From assembly GCF_030463535.1 (NCBI RefSeq), contig NC_132893.1:19638027-19702026 (forward strand): a stretch of DNA of 64,000 nucleotides, given 5' to 3'. This document shows, piece by piece, positions 26,101 to 38,889 of this stretch. Numbering within the stretch: position 1 is the stretch's first letter; each line of letters opens with the position of its first letter. Made by a program: the position numbers and the translations under genes. This DNA is from Salminus brasiliensis. Lineage: Eukaryota > Chordata > Actinopteri > Characiformes > Bryconidae. The notes under the pieces were generated by a model. That model was given only the letters and a program-made list of their open reading frames with translations, was not told the DNA's origin and ran no database searches.

Positions 26101-26460
26101 TTTAGTTGATTAAAGCTGTTAACGGTGGGTGCCTGACAAATATCTGTTGGTACTATGAGAGGTCGACTGCATGACTGCAAGAGCTGACTCTATGATTCTC
26201 CTTAATAATGTGTCCCAGTGGTAAGATGGTAAATAAAAATTGGGCCTAGTACCGTGCCCTGTGGTACACCACAAGGAATATCATGTTCTCCAGAACTACA
26301 GACACCTAGATATGTTTCAAACCACTTCAATACATTTCCCAAGAGACCAACACAAGGTTTAAGGTACTTTGCTGATACTTAATGATCTTGTAATTTACTT
26401 ATATCCATTTATTTTTCTTCACTTTTTTCTTCTCCTCTTGATGAGTATGTTAATTGCTTT

Positions 26461-26522
26461 GCCAATAATGAGACTTTCATTGGCAATAATGAGACTTTCA
26501 TTGGCAATAATGAGACTTTCAA
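26461..26522. repeat. 21-bp tandem repeat, three copies
   Basis: GGCAATAATGAGACTTTCATT is repeated three times almost exactly (the first copy starts GCC, the last ends in AA). Confidence 0.9.
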
Positions 26523-27529
26523 CATTTAGGCCAGTAAAGCAGTGTTGGAGTGAGTAGAAAGATTGAGAGAAAGAGCGAGAGAGAGACAGAAGGAAGTTGA
26601 ATTTAAACATATCTCTACTGGTACGGGAACAGTCTTAAGCCTAATTTAACCACAAACCAAATTTTAACCTAATTTACACAATCCTAATTTCTACTATCAG
26701 CCTCTTATTTTAAAAGCCTAAAATACCTAAGGCCCATGATAGTCTATCCCTCATTAAAATGCCCTCCTGTGCCCTCATTTGACAGATCTCTTGTAACCTG
26801 TGATTCCTAATCAAATACACTGCTTCTATTTTAGTCCTCATTCTCACAACGTGTTGCCTGAAACCTTTCTGTTGGGGAAGAGAGCAAGCCAGAGAGTGAG
26901 AGAGAGGAGCCTGACATTACAAATACATTGAAACACTGATTACCTGATTGAATGTTTACAGTGTATTGAAGGATTTTCATCTCACATGTAATCAAATACC
27001 ACAGCATATGACTTACCCACACTGAGCCCCTGCACAAAATTCATTAAGCCATTCAATGACCCCTCGTACCACTCCCATCAGCACAGAATTGGTTTGTCAC
27101 AGGAGAAAGGTGATCAGTCAGAAACGTGTCGGACTCCAGTCCTGGTGGGCAGCAGCACTGCAGGCTTGGGTGACCAAGACTCACTGATGTGTGTAAGGAG
27201 TGAAGGATAGACCATTTGGCCGAATCCTTTAGAAGACCTACTGTAGCACAAATTGCTGTAAAGTGTTTTAATGCTGGATGTGTCTTGTAGTGTCCATGCC
27301 TGTAATGTTATGACTATGTGATTGTTGTGAATATGCAGAATTTCAGTTGAAGACAATGTGATTTTATCAGAAAGCATCAACAATATGACATCTGTGAATG
27401 AGAATATGAGAGATATAGGGGTGATCACATTTGTATTAGTACTTGTAGCATGTCATCACTATCTAATCACAACCTGTAAGTATTATAATTATTAGTTTTT
27501 TATTTCTAGAAATTCCTCCCCAATTTTAT

Positions 27530-27695
27530 TTTAATATCCCAATGGAAATTATGGTAATGGCAAGTGGGCCACTCACTAGTACGTCCCCCTATTATATAAT
27601 GATTGGGTGAGGGTGAAGATTAACACGTGCATCCTTCGACACATGCGTAACCAGCCACTGCCTCTTTTCGAACTGTCGCTGATGCAAAGTCAGCA
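27530..27695 (-). repeat. tRNA-derived SINE, 3' part, reverse orientation
   Basis: The reverse complement (GATGCAnnnACAGTTCGAAA AGAGGCAGTGGCTGGTTACG CATGTGTC) matches the 3' half of the SINE at 46430-46750 and continues into the AT-rich tail seen at 27500-27530. Confidence 0.58.
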
Positions 27696-28439
27696 GGAAA
27701 CGCCTCATTAAACATACCTGATTGATCTCATCAGCTAATTAGCAAAACCTCCATGACCATGACATGAACTTTAAATAAGGGGAAAGTGCTTATCTCCTGC
27801 AGGAATCCAGGAATGACATACATGATGAAAGGATTGACCCAAACCATGCCAGGAAAATGCTCTCCACAGCAGAACAGAGGACTCACACATGCACTCGCCC
27901 ACTTGCAGTGAGTGGAGAATATAGTGAAGGATGATTAGCATTCTCCACATCTCAGAAGAGCAGTGCCTGAGCTTTTAGATGTGACCACTGAACCCCCAGG
28001 TCTTTGTCATAAAGGTTTTTTTTTCTGCACTGCAGTCCTACTCTAATCCCTATGTTGTTGTGGATGAACTGATCTTGCTGTCAGTCTTTGACATTCCCAA
28101 GAACATCCACATACTTCAACCTACTTCAACGACCAACCTAATTTAACCTCTCATTCATGCAAATCTAATTTCCACCATCAGCTTTCTCATGGTCTAGATC
28201 TTATAAAATGCCCTCCTGTGCTTTCAAATACAATTTCCAGCCCTGATGCTCACTGATGCCTTTCCCATAGTTCTAAATGTACCTGTAGTCACTGTCACTA
28301 CAGTCTGTGTTTGTGACTGAAGCTGCATCCATTCCCTGATAATGATTTCTCTTTCAAAGTCACTTAAATCCTTTTCTTCTTGCCCTCTTCAAAATCGAGG
28401 TCAAGTGGCCTGCTCACAAACCAAGGTAGGATCTTAATT

Positions 28440-28640
28440 CGAAATCTGAATCGGACTTTATTGGCCAAGTATGCTTACACATACAAGGAATTTGTTTTTG
28501 GTTACAGTAGCTCACAGTGCACGATAACTGACATTACAGAAGTAACAAACACACCCAACCTTCACACAAACACACACACACACACACAGTGACATACACG
28601 CACAGACACACCTGTAAACTTAACATGTGCAGAGTTGTAT
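28440..28640. repeat. Dispersed teleost repeat with AC tract
   Basis: GGACTTTATTGGCCAAGTAT GCTTACACATACAAGGAATTTG is a widespread fish repeat. An AC microsatellite sits at 28561-28588. Confidence 0.5.
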
Positions 28641-29093
28641 ATTTAAAGTAAAGTGCTAAGTGCAGCAGTAAAGAACAGTGCAGACTGGATTAAATAGATA
28701 TAAATATGGAGAACAGAGGAGTCACTGGTTGAGACGGTAGTACAGATTGTTCTGAGACACTATCAGATAGATAAAGTGCAGTACAGAGGGATAAAGTGCA
28801 GTACAGAGAGATAAAGTGAAGTACTTGCTTTATTATATCATACAGTACACCTGTCTGTAAGCATCTGCAATTGTTGTCTTTTATATGATACAGTTTTGAC
28901 ACTACAGCTTTAGTTACTTTGACAATATATTACCATATTATAAATTATGTCACATGTGCCAGATAAATAAATTATGACACAATGCATTTTTCTATGAATA
29001 TCATGGAACACTATTAGCACTATTAAAAGCAAGCTAAAAACATATTTTATTTTGAACAGAACATAATTAAACATGCCTGGCTGAGTAATATCT

Positions 29094-31438
29094 GAGTAAC
29101 ACTGAGATAAATAACTGATCAGCACAGTGATTTATCAGTCTACTCAGGCTTTAGTAGAGCTCGGTAACACTGATATAAATAACTGATCATCACAGTGATT
29201 TATCAGTCTACTCAGGTTTTAGTAGAGCTCGGTAACACTGAGATAAATAACTCAGCACAGTGATTTATCAGTCTACTCAGACTTTAGCAGAGATCAGTAA
29301 CACTGAGATAAATAACTGATCAGCACAGTGATTTATCAGTCTACTCAGGCTTTAGTAGAGCTCGGTAACACTGAGATAAATAACTGATCATCACAGTGAT
29401 TTATCAGTCTACTCAGGCTTTAGTAGAGCTCAGTAACACTGATATAAATAACTGATCAGCACAGTGATTTATCAGTCTACTCATGCTTTAGTAGAGTTCA
29501 GTAACACTGAGATAAATAACTGATCAGCACAGTGATTTATCAGTCTACTCAGGCTTTAGTAGAGCTCGGTAACACTGAGATAAATAACTGATCATCACAG
29601 TGATTTATCAGTCTACTCAGGCTTTAGTAGAGCTCAGTAACACTGATATAAATAACTGATCAGCACAGTGATTTATCAGTCTACTCAGGCTTTAGTAGAG
29701 CTCAGTAACACAGAGATAAATAACTGATCAGCACAGTGATTTATCAGTGTACTCAGGCTTTAGTAGAGTTCAGTAACACTGATATAAATAACTGATCATC
29801 ACAGTGATTTATCAGTCTACTCAGGCTTTAGTAGAGCTCGGTAACACTGAGATAAATAACTGATCATCACAGTGATTTATCAGTGTACTCAGGCTTTAGT
29901 AGAGCTCGGTAACACTGATATAAATAACTGATCATCACAGTGATTTATCAGTCTACTCAGGCTTTAGTAGAGCTCAGTAACACTGATATAAATAACTGAT
30001 CAGCACAGTGATTTATCAGTCTACTCATGCTTTAGTAGAGTTCAGTAACACTGAGATAAATAACTGATCAGCACAGTGATTTATCAGTCTACTCAGGCTT
30101 TAGTAGAGCTCGGTAACACTGAGATAAATAACTGATCATCACAGTGATTTATCAGTCTACTCAGGCTTTAGTAGAGCTCAGTAACACTGATATAAATAAC
30201 TGATCAGCACAGTGATTTATCAGTCTACTCAGGCTTTAGTAGAGCTCAGTAACACAGAGATAAATAACTGATCAGCACAGTGATTTATCAGTGTACTCAG
30301 GCTTTAGTAGAGTTCAGTAACACTGATATAAATAACTGATCATCACAGTGATTTATCAGTCTACTCAGGCTTTAGTAGAGCTCGGTAACACTGAGATAAA
30401 TAACTGATCATCACAGTGATTTATCAGTCTACTCAGGCTTTAGTAGAGCTCGGTAACACTGAGATAAATAACTGATCATCACAGTGATTTATCAGTCTAC
30501 TCAGGCTTTAGTAGAGCTCGGTAACACTGATATAAATAACTGATCAGCACAGTGATTTATCAGTGTACTCAGGCTTTAGTAGAGTTCAGTAACACTGATA
30601 TAAATAACTGATCATCACAGTGATTTATCAGTCTACTCAGGCTTTAGTAGAGCTCGGTAACACTGAGATAAATAACTGATCAGCACATTGATTTATCAGT
30701 CTACTCGTGCTTTATTAGAGCTCGGTAACACTGAGATAAATAACTGATCATCACAGTGATTTATCAGTCTACTCATGCTTTAGTAGAGCTCAGTAACACT
30801 GAGATAAATAACTGATCAGCACAGAGATTTATCAGTGTACTCAGGCTTTAGTAGAGCTCAGTAACACTGAGATTAATAACTGATCATCACAGTGATTTAT
30901 CAGTCTACTCATGCTTTAGTAGAGCTCAGTAACACTGAGATAAATAACTGATCAGCACAGAGATTTATCAGTGTACTCAGGCTTTAGTAGAGCTCAGTAA
31001 TACTGAGATAAATAACTGATCAGCACAGTGATTTATCAGTCTACTCAGGCTTTAGTAGAGCTCAGTAACACTGAGATTAATAACTGATCATCACAGTGAT
31101 TTATCAGTCTACTCATGCTTTAGTAGAGCTCAGTAACACTGAGATAAATAACTGATCATCACAGTAATTTATCAGTCTACTCAGGCTTTAGTAGAGCTCG
31201 GTAACACTGAGATAAATAACTGATCAGCACAGAGATTTATCAGTGTACTCAGGCTTTAGTAGAGCTCAGTAACACTGATATAAATAACTGATCAGTACAG
31301 TGATTTATCAGTGTACTCAGTCTTTAGTAGAGCTCAGTAACACTGATATAAATAACTGATCATCACAGTGATTTATCAGTCTACTCAGGCTTTAGTATAG
31401 CTCAGTAACACTGAGATAAATAACTGATCAGCACAGTT
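29094..31438. repeat. Satellite array, 68-bp unit, about 34 copies, with higher-order repeat
   Basis: The unit runs AACACTGAGATAAATAACTG, ATCAGCACAGTGATTTATCA, GTCTACTCAGGCTTTAGTAG, AGCTCGGT (68 bases). Variants recur in a fixed order: TCATGC at 29481 and 30025, AACACAGAG at 29707 and 30251, CAGTGTACT at 29745 and 30289. All are exactly 544 bases (8 units) apart, and a further 272-base (4-unit) shift leads to 30561. One early copy lacks three bases. There is no coding capacity. Confidence 0.95.
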
Positions 31439-31646
31439 CCATGCTGTCCTAAGATGATTTAAGCTGGTGTTGGTGACCAGCTATATCTCATATGCACTGA
31501 CATCCTCTTGAACCTTTAAAACGTGCCAGTTTCTTATATGATTCGTTTAAACATGTTACTATTTATAGCAATATCATTTTTAAACAATATTTTTGGCAGT
31601 GTTGCACATGCAGTCCTGCCATTAGAACACAGTAAACTGAACATGA

Positions 31647-31960
31647 GGGGGGGGGGGGAGAAAAGTGCGTGTGCGCGCGCGTGTGTGTGTGAGAGAGAGA
31701 GAGCAAGAGAGAGAGAGAGAGAGAGAGCAAGAGAGAGAGAGAGAGGGGGAATCGTGCGCTCCCGCATTTTACTGCAACATGAGTCCACAACACACACGGA
31801 GCCGGAGTTGCACGCGCGGTCAGCAGCGTCCAGCCGTAGCCACGAGCCCTGCGCGCGCTTCTGCGGAGCGACGCTTCAGCTTTCCGCGTCCCAGCCTGTA
31901 GAGCAGCGCTTGCTGAGGGGTGTGTGTGTGTGGGGGGGGGGGGGGGACCCGCGCGCGCGA
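31647..31960 (+). promoter_or_regulatory. CpG-rich putative trpc4 promoter with G- and GA-tracts
   Basis: The block contains a run of 12 G at 31647-31658, alternating GC/GT, a GA-rich tract at about 31691-31746, and a run of 15 G at 31932-31946 followed by CG repeats. CpG is frequent from here to 32,150 and rare elsewhere in the window. Together with the adjacent donor this suggests a CpG-type promoter. The transcription start is not determined. Confidence 0.5.
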
Positions 31961-32159
31961 GAGGATCGTTGTAACGCACTGTGGTGGTCTGCAGAAGGAG
32001 AATGACTTGACAGTGCACTTTTATTTACTCACTGTTTGCTGGAGGACCCGGCGATTCCCCAGCCCTTACCTTTCCCCACCGCGCAACCTGTTGTGCCTGG
32101 ACGCGAACGCCGCCGCAGGAGTCACGAGCACATGTGGGACGACATGCACGAGCCTGCAG
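31780..32159 (+). other. trpc4: Probable non-coding first exon of trpc4 (5' UTR)
   Basis: CpG-rich DNA ending in a textbook donor, CCTGCAG|GTGAGT. The next good acceptor before the start codon is at 39267, which gives a 7.1-kb intron 1. TRPC4 genes in mammals also begin with a non-coding exon. The left limit is a guess because I see no clear TATA box or initiator. Open frames on both strands here come from high G+C and low-complexity tracts, not protein. Confidence 0.55.
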
Positions 32160-32401
32160 GTGAGTTCATTTTTTTTCTCTTCTACCTGGTCAGTTATTGC
32201 GAGAACACATCAGAAATGCACCGACATTGCCTGTGCTCTTCTTCTGAAGCCTGTTTCACGCGGAACCCCCTGCTGTGGGAAATATGACAGCCCCCCACAC
32301 AGGGTAAAGCGCAGTGCGTAATGGTTTATCTCATCCAAACCCCACAGGGCTCCCAGTTAAGGTGAAGGCGAGCGTGTGTTTGCTTCTGCTGGGGGGAAAT
32401 G

Positions 32402-32431
32402 GCAAAAAAAAAAAAAAATATATATATATAA
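32402..32431. repeat. Poly-A / TA simple repeat in intron 1
   Basis: A run of A followed by TATATATATATA, shortly after the inferred exon 1. Confidence 0.8.
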
Positions 32432-33779
32432 ATTAAATAGATAAGATAAATCACAAATTTGCAATTTGCACAACAGCTGTAGGAGCTGAGAAATAGCTCA
32501 GCTGGCGTATTCCAAGAGAGTGAAAAGTCTTAATATCTCCAATTCTAAAGCAAACGTCATCCACATCTGTATCCCGCCCATACTGTATATCCCTGGTACC
32601 TGTGCAGAGGGTCGGTTAGGTGAGGAATCAGTTGTTGTTGACTGTTGTACGGTGTGTATTTTTGGTTGGTTGAAAAAAAAGAGCCCCAGCACTCTGAACG
32701 AGCTGAACGATGTGTCACTTTTATGTTTAAGCTTATTTTTGAGTTTTTGATGATAGCCTGCATTATTAACAGCACTGTCTTACCCTGCTTAAAAAGGGGA
32801 ATTCTACCCTGCAAACATGATTATATTGTGACATATAGCGCATTGTTTTGGTGCCCGCAGCCTTGTCACAGAACTGAAATACACTGTTCTAAAATATGCC
32901 AGGTCTTCTATTTTTAGAAAATGGACAGTGGAACATGATTGGAATTTTGGAAAGTTGTCAAAAGGTGGTCTTATGACCAGAAGGCAATGTTACTTCATGA
33001 TGTGGTTGATGATGGCAACGTTGTAGAGACAATGGAAACAACACAACCTTTTCATAACATTATAACAACCTTGCAAGAAAGCAGGCAGCATTGGGACAAC
33101 CTTGTGTGTTAGCTGGGATCAGATTAAGGTCGCACTGTGGTTTGAAGCGAATAGTGTGGAACTGTAGAGAAGCTTATCGACTCAGATAGCTTTACAGTGG
33201 TGCTGATTGGAACCACAAGTCACACCGACTACACCTACACATGTATCCTGAGATTTTTCTTGTGGTGTTGATGTCAAAACAGGGGTATATCTAAAAGAAA
33301 AAAAAAATGAAGAGATGGTTCAGGCCAAAATCTTGTCTCAGTACTATTGTAAATTGATGTATCAGGCACCAGACTTTGTCTAATCATTTCATATAATAGG
33401 TTTTAGCCCCAGGAACCAATTTTCTTTCCACTGTAAACAAATCCTATTAGGTAAGTTTGTCTAGAACAGAGTGGAAAATTCGGAAAAGCCGGTGGAATTT
33501 CCTCCATATAAGTGGGTGAATATAACCAAATACCAAATAACTTGGGGCTCGTGAACTGCCTGTGGATGAGTTGGACCAACTTAAAGAAACAAAATGCCCT
33601 TGTCTGGCACCCTTCATGTAGTGTCCAAGCCTCAGGCTAGAAAAAGGTGGATTCGTTGGCCTTGACCCAAAAAAATGCCTGGTTTTACCGTAATTTCCAG
33701 ATTTGCTTGTATTTCCATTGCTTTGTGATGTCACAAAAGCATATCATTTAAATTATTACATTATTATTCCAGAGAACCA

Positions 33780-34020
33780 GTTCCAGTTCCACTGCTGCAC
33801 AGCTCAATGCTGGGGGAGGGGGGGCTTTATACCCCTCTAGCCCAGGAATGGTTCCAATATGTTCATATTTATCCACTACAAAGCCTCCTATTCTATTGGC
33901 AGCACTAGACAATCTGTGCAATTAGCATTTGCACATCTGTGTCAGCAAAGGCTGCAACCTAAAGTGGATGAATGCATTCATGAGGAGGGGTGTCCACAAA
34001 CATTTGGACATCTAGTGAAT
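33780..34020 (-). mobile_element. MITE of the CACTATATGTCCAAATG family (reverse copy)
   Basis: The reverse complement shares with 57,440-57,790 the end TGTCCAAATGTTTGTGGACA CCCC, then TGCAnnnACACAGATGTGCA AATGC, ATTGTCTAGT-type text and the CCCCTC-GCTGTGCAGCAG block. Internal deletions differ. No coding capacity. Intron 1. Confidence 0.6.
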
Positions 34021-34526
34021 ATAGCTCACAGCAGTGTTTTAGGCAGCACTGTTTTTTCAGTGAGACACATACAGACAGTGAGGCAATACAGGGCAGTCTA
34101 TAACAACCAAGCTCATTTGCATATGCTTGTCTTAAAGGCACAGCGTAAAAACCTGCCTGTCTGTTTCTAAGGTTGGTGAAGAGATGTGTAGATATGAACT
34201 GCAGATTTTGTGGCTACATTAAACTGAACAAGTATCATGAATGGCATATAGGCCCTTTGAGGGCAGTTAATCGCTATGGGGAAGCTGTTTCTGTAAATTC
34301 TTTTCATGAACATACCACCCAGACATTCACCCTTCAAAAGCAAGGTACCAATTAAGGGGCCATAAAGGTTTCTTGGAGTGATACCTCAAAAGAAGTACTG
34401 TTACAAAGTTTGTGGCTCTTTAAAGAAGCGTAAAAACAAGAACCCTGAAAAGATTGTAGAACCTCTACTTAGCAATATCGTCCTATACCAGGGACATCCC
34501 ACGTAAATGAACCTCACTTTGAACCT

Positions 34527-34632
34527 GTGGAGGAACCTCTTAAGGTGCTTTGAGAAACCTTCTGGAAAGTTTTTTTTTAGAAGAAAAAGGTTCTTTGAAG
34601 GTTCCTCAAAGCACCTTAAGAGGTTCCTCCAC
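34527..34632. mobile_element. Palindromic MITE with 28-base perfect arms
   Basis: The arm at 34527-34554 (begins GTGGAGGAACCTCTTAAGG) is the exact reverse complement of 34605-34632. The loop is 50 bases and includes a T8 run. The TTCTTTGAAGGTTCC text resembles ends at 54,061 and 49,590. Intron 1. Confidence 0.7.
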
Positions 34633-37624
34633 AGTTTTAAACCAAAGGTTCCTCAAGGATCTTGTACAGTATACCAATCAGCTTGCTGGTTATGACGCGA
34701 GTGGAGGAGGGTCGACGTACTAGTGGGGAAAGCCCCCTCAATGTGGAGATCAATATCCAGAACAAGCTGAATTATCATGTTTTTGTGCCGAACGCTACAA
34801 ACTATTCCAAGGGGTTTTGTCAGATTTTAGCAGTGGTAAGTTCTTGAAACGGTAACTTCACCTTCAGTTTCGAGTAGTTTGACCTCTCCCTATTAATAGA
34901 GCTAAGAGCCTGGTCTTGTGTGACTGGAAATAACTGCCCAGTGGTGTTACAACGATGGCCACCAAATGAACAGACTTGCTTATAAGAGCTGTGTCCGACC
35001 ACTGCGCCCTATTCACTATATCGTGCAGTATCTTGGGGTCCCACCATTTTGTAATGGTGTCTGAAAGCGGAGTGTCGAATTATTAGTGCACGGTAACAAT
35101 CCCATAATGCACTGTAATGGACATGAAATAACAATAATTCACTATGTTGTTTAGCTTAAAGATTTGTATGCAGCTTCTCTGAGAAAGACCAACCTACAGA
35201 TATGCCCAAAATCATTCACTACCTTGCCGAACTATGTTTCTTATAATAGTGCTCTGGACAGCGATCTGGATTTTCACATGTAGGGGAGAGTGAATAGGAC
35301 ACAGCTTTGGAAAATGACCTTGATACAGTCAGTTGTGTACATGTGAAGTGGTAGTACATGTGAAGTTTTTGATTGGACAGTTGACCCCTTAGACGCTCCC
35401 CATTTTTAATCAGGGCAAGGTTAAGGCAATTGACTGTTTGCTAAACAATGCTTACCAACCATGTCCAAGCAGTACTTTCTCAATCAAGTGAAGCCTTCCA
35501 CAAGCCTGCAGCAAGAGTGGCGTGGCAGTAAATTTGACAGAGTTATTAGGCTCAGAAAGAAGCAAAGGCTTTATTGTGGAACATTTAATTTTACTCACTC
35601 AGACACTCACACACACACACACACGCACTAACCTCATCAGCTGGAGGGTTGGTTTTTCATTCCTAAGATGAAAAAGTTCAGGATTCAATTTGAGATTAAA
35701 ACAAAAAGCTAAACTGAACTTTATCTTGTTAACCCTTGTTGACTCTGAGGTAAGCTTTAGGGAGGTAAGGCTAATATTAGCAATATTTAATATTACAGAA
35801 GAGTGTTAAGACAATTAATCAGCTAGATAAATTTATCTATTAAATGCAATGCAAAGAGTCATTTGCGTTGGAACAGCCGCCGTTGTGATGCAGCGGCCGA
35901 GAAATGCAGCCGAGGCTTTTGAACGCAGCTTTTCAGTGTGGTTATGATGGACACTCTCATCCCACAATGTTACATGTTGGCGTAGCAGCGCTTCATCACT
36001 TCCTGTTAGTATAAAAACGGGTTAGTATTACCCACATATAACCCACACAATTAAGATTTGCATGCATTGTGCATGAAAGTAGTAGTAGCTATATCTAAAT
36101 ATAACTGGATTCCAGCAAGCTATGATGTTTAAACATTAAATAGTCTATTTTAAATCTCTAAAGTTAAAAGCATGCTCAAGCAGCTAACCAGCAACATTCT
36201 CTGTGCTCTATAGATAACTGTTTCTACTAAAATAGGGTTGGTTCAATGTGCCAGTGTTTGCATTTGAACAGCTAATGCATGGAATGCCTTATTTTGCTAA
36301 TCTGAGTGTGTAATTATATAGATGAAGACATGAATATTTATATAAAAGATATGAATATTTATATTTCTGCTCTATTCTTGGTGAAACCTTTTACAAAAAA
36401 TATTGTTGCCACTTTCAAGAAAGAGAGGGCACTTAACAAAAGTACTTTTCAGGCTTAGACCAAGGAACTGAGGCTTGAGAGTGGACCTAATGGGCTGCAG
36501 GGTGTAATGTTAATGGCTTGCAATACTGAAAGCCATTTTGTCCATGATGTACAATCCCAACCCTCATTAACCAAAATCCATTTCAGCGTCTTTCCCTGTT
36601 TCATTTCTGAAGCTTTTTCTGGTTTAATGTTACCCCACCCTTCCTATCCTCGAATTATCTACCCAATTTTAATTGAGTCTTTTCTTGAATAATAAAAAAA
36701 AGAGTCTGGATAATGCTACAGTCTTACATGTGGCAGACCTGGAGTTCTGCATTCTACATTCACCTGTTAACATTGTGAATTGCACACTCTGCAAATATTC
36801 ATAGCTCTATTATCCATGTGCAATGCCATTTGCAGGAGCCTAAAGTTACTATTACATCTGGGTAGCTTTTAAACATATTGATATCAGCATCCAAATAAAT
36901 ATGATTAATGAAAAGAGGATGCGTCAATTATTTGCAAATATCAGAATGGTAAAATGTAAAAGTTTTATATTGAACATGGTGTGTTTTTGATGAGCCTGTG
37001 CTTATTTTAAATAATGAATAATGTCTTGAAGCAATATAATAGGTTCTGGAGTCCTGTCATTAGGGACCTTAACTCTCAAGGACTGGAAGAAACCAAAGTA
37101 TTTCTTCCTTGATTACATATTTTTAGAAAACAATGGGCGGGCTTAATTGTTCCATTGCATTACAACTAACCCTGCACTCTGGAGACTGTGCTTTAGCCTG
37201 CTTTACTTTCACCATCATGCTAAAAACCTATGATGTACGACACCTGCCAACAATATTATTGGTTAATATTTTTTTCAGTGCCCATGGTGTATGGTAATCT
37301 AATCGAATTCCCTTTATAGATGTGGCAAAAATCACAATACTTCAATAAAAGATTACAAAGAAAGAAATAATGTTAAAAAAAGGTCTATTATGATTCCAGG
37401 TTGTGAGCTGGATATGTGCATCTGCAAAATACCATAAAAGTAAATGCCCTGCTGCAGCAAGGCACCAAGAGACATTAAGCCACCTCTGCTTCTTTTCAAA
37501 CCAATGCCCATGCAGCATTATAGGCCAGCTAAAAGTGTCTGGAGGAGAGTGCTAACGGTCCAGTTCTGTGGGCAGCAGGCAGATGGCCACAATAGGCCAG
37601 CACTGATGTGGACAGGCTAGACTA

Positions 37625-37735
37625 GAGGAACTAATCTATCTTGTCCACTCAGAGAGCAAAGCCAGTTGTGCTCTCTTGAACTCCTGTGATTTCTGGCCTC
37701 CAGTGGCTCTGGCAGGATTAGAACTCTGAACCTGG
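37625..37735 (-). repeat. tRNA-derived SINE head, reverse orientation
   Basis: The reverse complement reads GGTTCAGAGTTCTAATCCTG CC, then GAGAGCACAACTGGCTTTGC TCTCT, matching the 5' part of the SINE at 46430. Intron 1. Confidence 0.5.
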
Positions 37736-38876
37736 AAATGGGATGTATATATGTAATTCCTGTCCACTCTCTTAAAAGTAAAGGGGCCTAAAAGGGTTCT
37801 TTGGAGCACTGCTATAAAATAACCTCTGATGGTTGTCTTAAGAAGCATTCGATAGAGTAGCTTCAATCTGCTTGTACTGTGTTTGAACTCATTGTACAAT
37901 ACTCCATATAGGCTATACACACCTATGATTTACAAAAATTAAAACCAGATCAAATTTGATTCAGGCGTATTTGTAAAGTGTCTTTCACAGCTGACGTTGT
38001 CACAAAGCAGCTTCACATTTGCAATATATTTGTAATATCTTGCTGTAATGGGATCAATATATTATGCAAATGAAGGCTGTAATGCTAAGCACAAGTCTGT
38101 TTGCTGTAAGGATTGCTTTGTCGCAGTTACAAGCTTAGAAATAGAAGTAATCCACCCATGAAGTGTCCTTGGGCTTCAGGGATTTATGGTTCCCAACCTG
38201 TTTGCAGATAAACACACTTATGCTGTAAACAAAATAGTTGGTAACATCCAAGGATGAGGTTGAAAGCAGCAATGATAGCATTCCAACTTTTAGCGCTCAA
38301 GTGGTTTAGATCAGTGTTCTTTTTTAAACATCACAGTTTATCCAAACGAGAGTCCCTGTCATCCTTACTGAGTTTGTCCCGATGTGGTAGTCTCTCATTT
38401 TGCGTTTGTTTTTCCCGTTTTATTGCTTTCAAACCTCCAATATATTCCAAACATTTCATGAGTTTCTATTCATTTCACTGCACCACTCATTGCAACAATA
38501 CCCCCAACATGGCGCATCACTGACGTTTCACACAGTAAACACAAGTGACTATTAAAGGGCGAAGTGCTTAATGGCTACACCTGAGATTTGGCGCTATACT
38601 TCTCATATAGTGCATTATGTGAGTTATGAAATTTTGACAGTGAATGTATTAGGGATGAAGTGGGGTGGTGATCATCCAACATCCTGACCTCATTAATGCT
38701 CTTGTCACTGAATGCAATCAAATCAAATCACCACAGCTGGTGAAAATCTAGTAGAAAGTCTTCCCTGGTCAGTGGAGACAGTTATTTCAACAGGAGCAGG
38801 ATAAACTCTTTTTTAATACCCTTGAAACAATAAATGCAGTATACACTTGAGGATCCTCATACTTCAGAGGTGCATT

Positions 38877-38889
38877 GTTGCTAGGCAAC
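38877..38889. promoter_or_regulatory. RFX X-box-like palindrome
   Basis: GTTGCTAGGCAAC is a near-perfect RFX double half-site, about 0.4 kb before exon 2. Confidence 0.35.

Noticed and set aside
29094..31438. CRISPR-like array
   Set aside because: Units are contiguous 68-bp tandem copies without unique spacers, and the host is a vertebrate.
31523..32018. Long open frames on both strands over the promoter block (151-160 codons)
   Set aside because: They translate GA, GT, CG and poly-G tracts into low-complexity Arg/Glu or Ser/Leu runs. The region fits a CpG promoter and UTR better.
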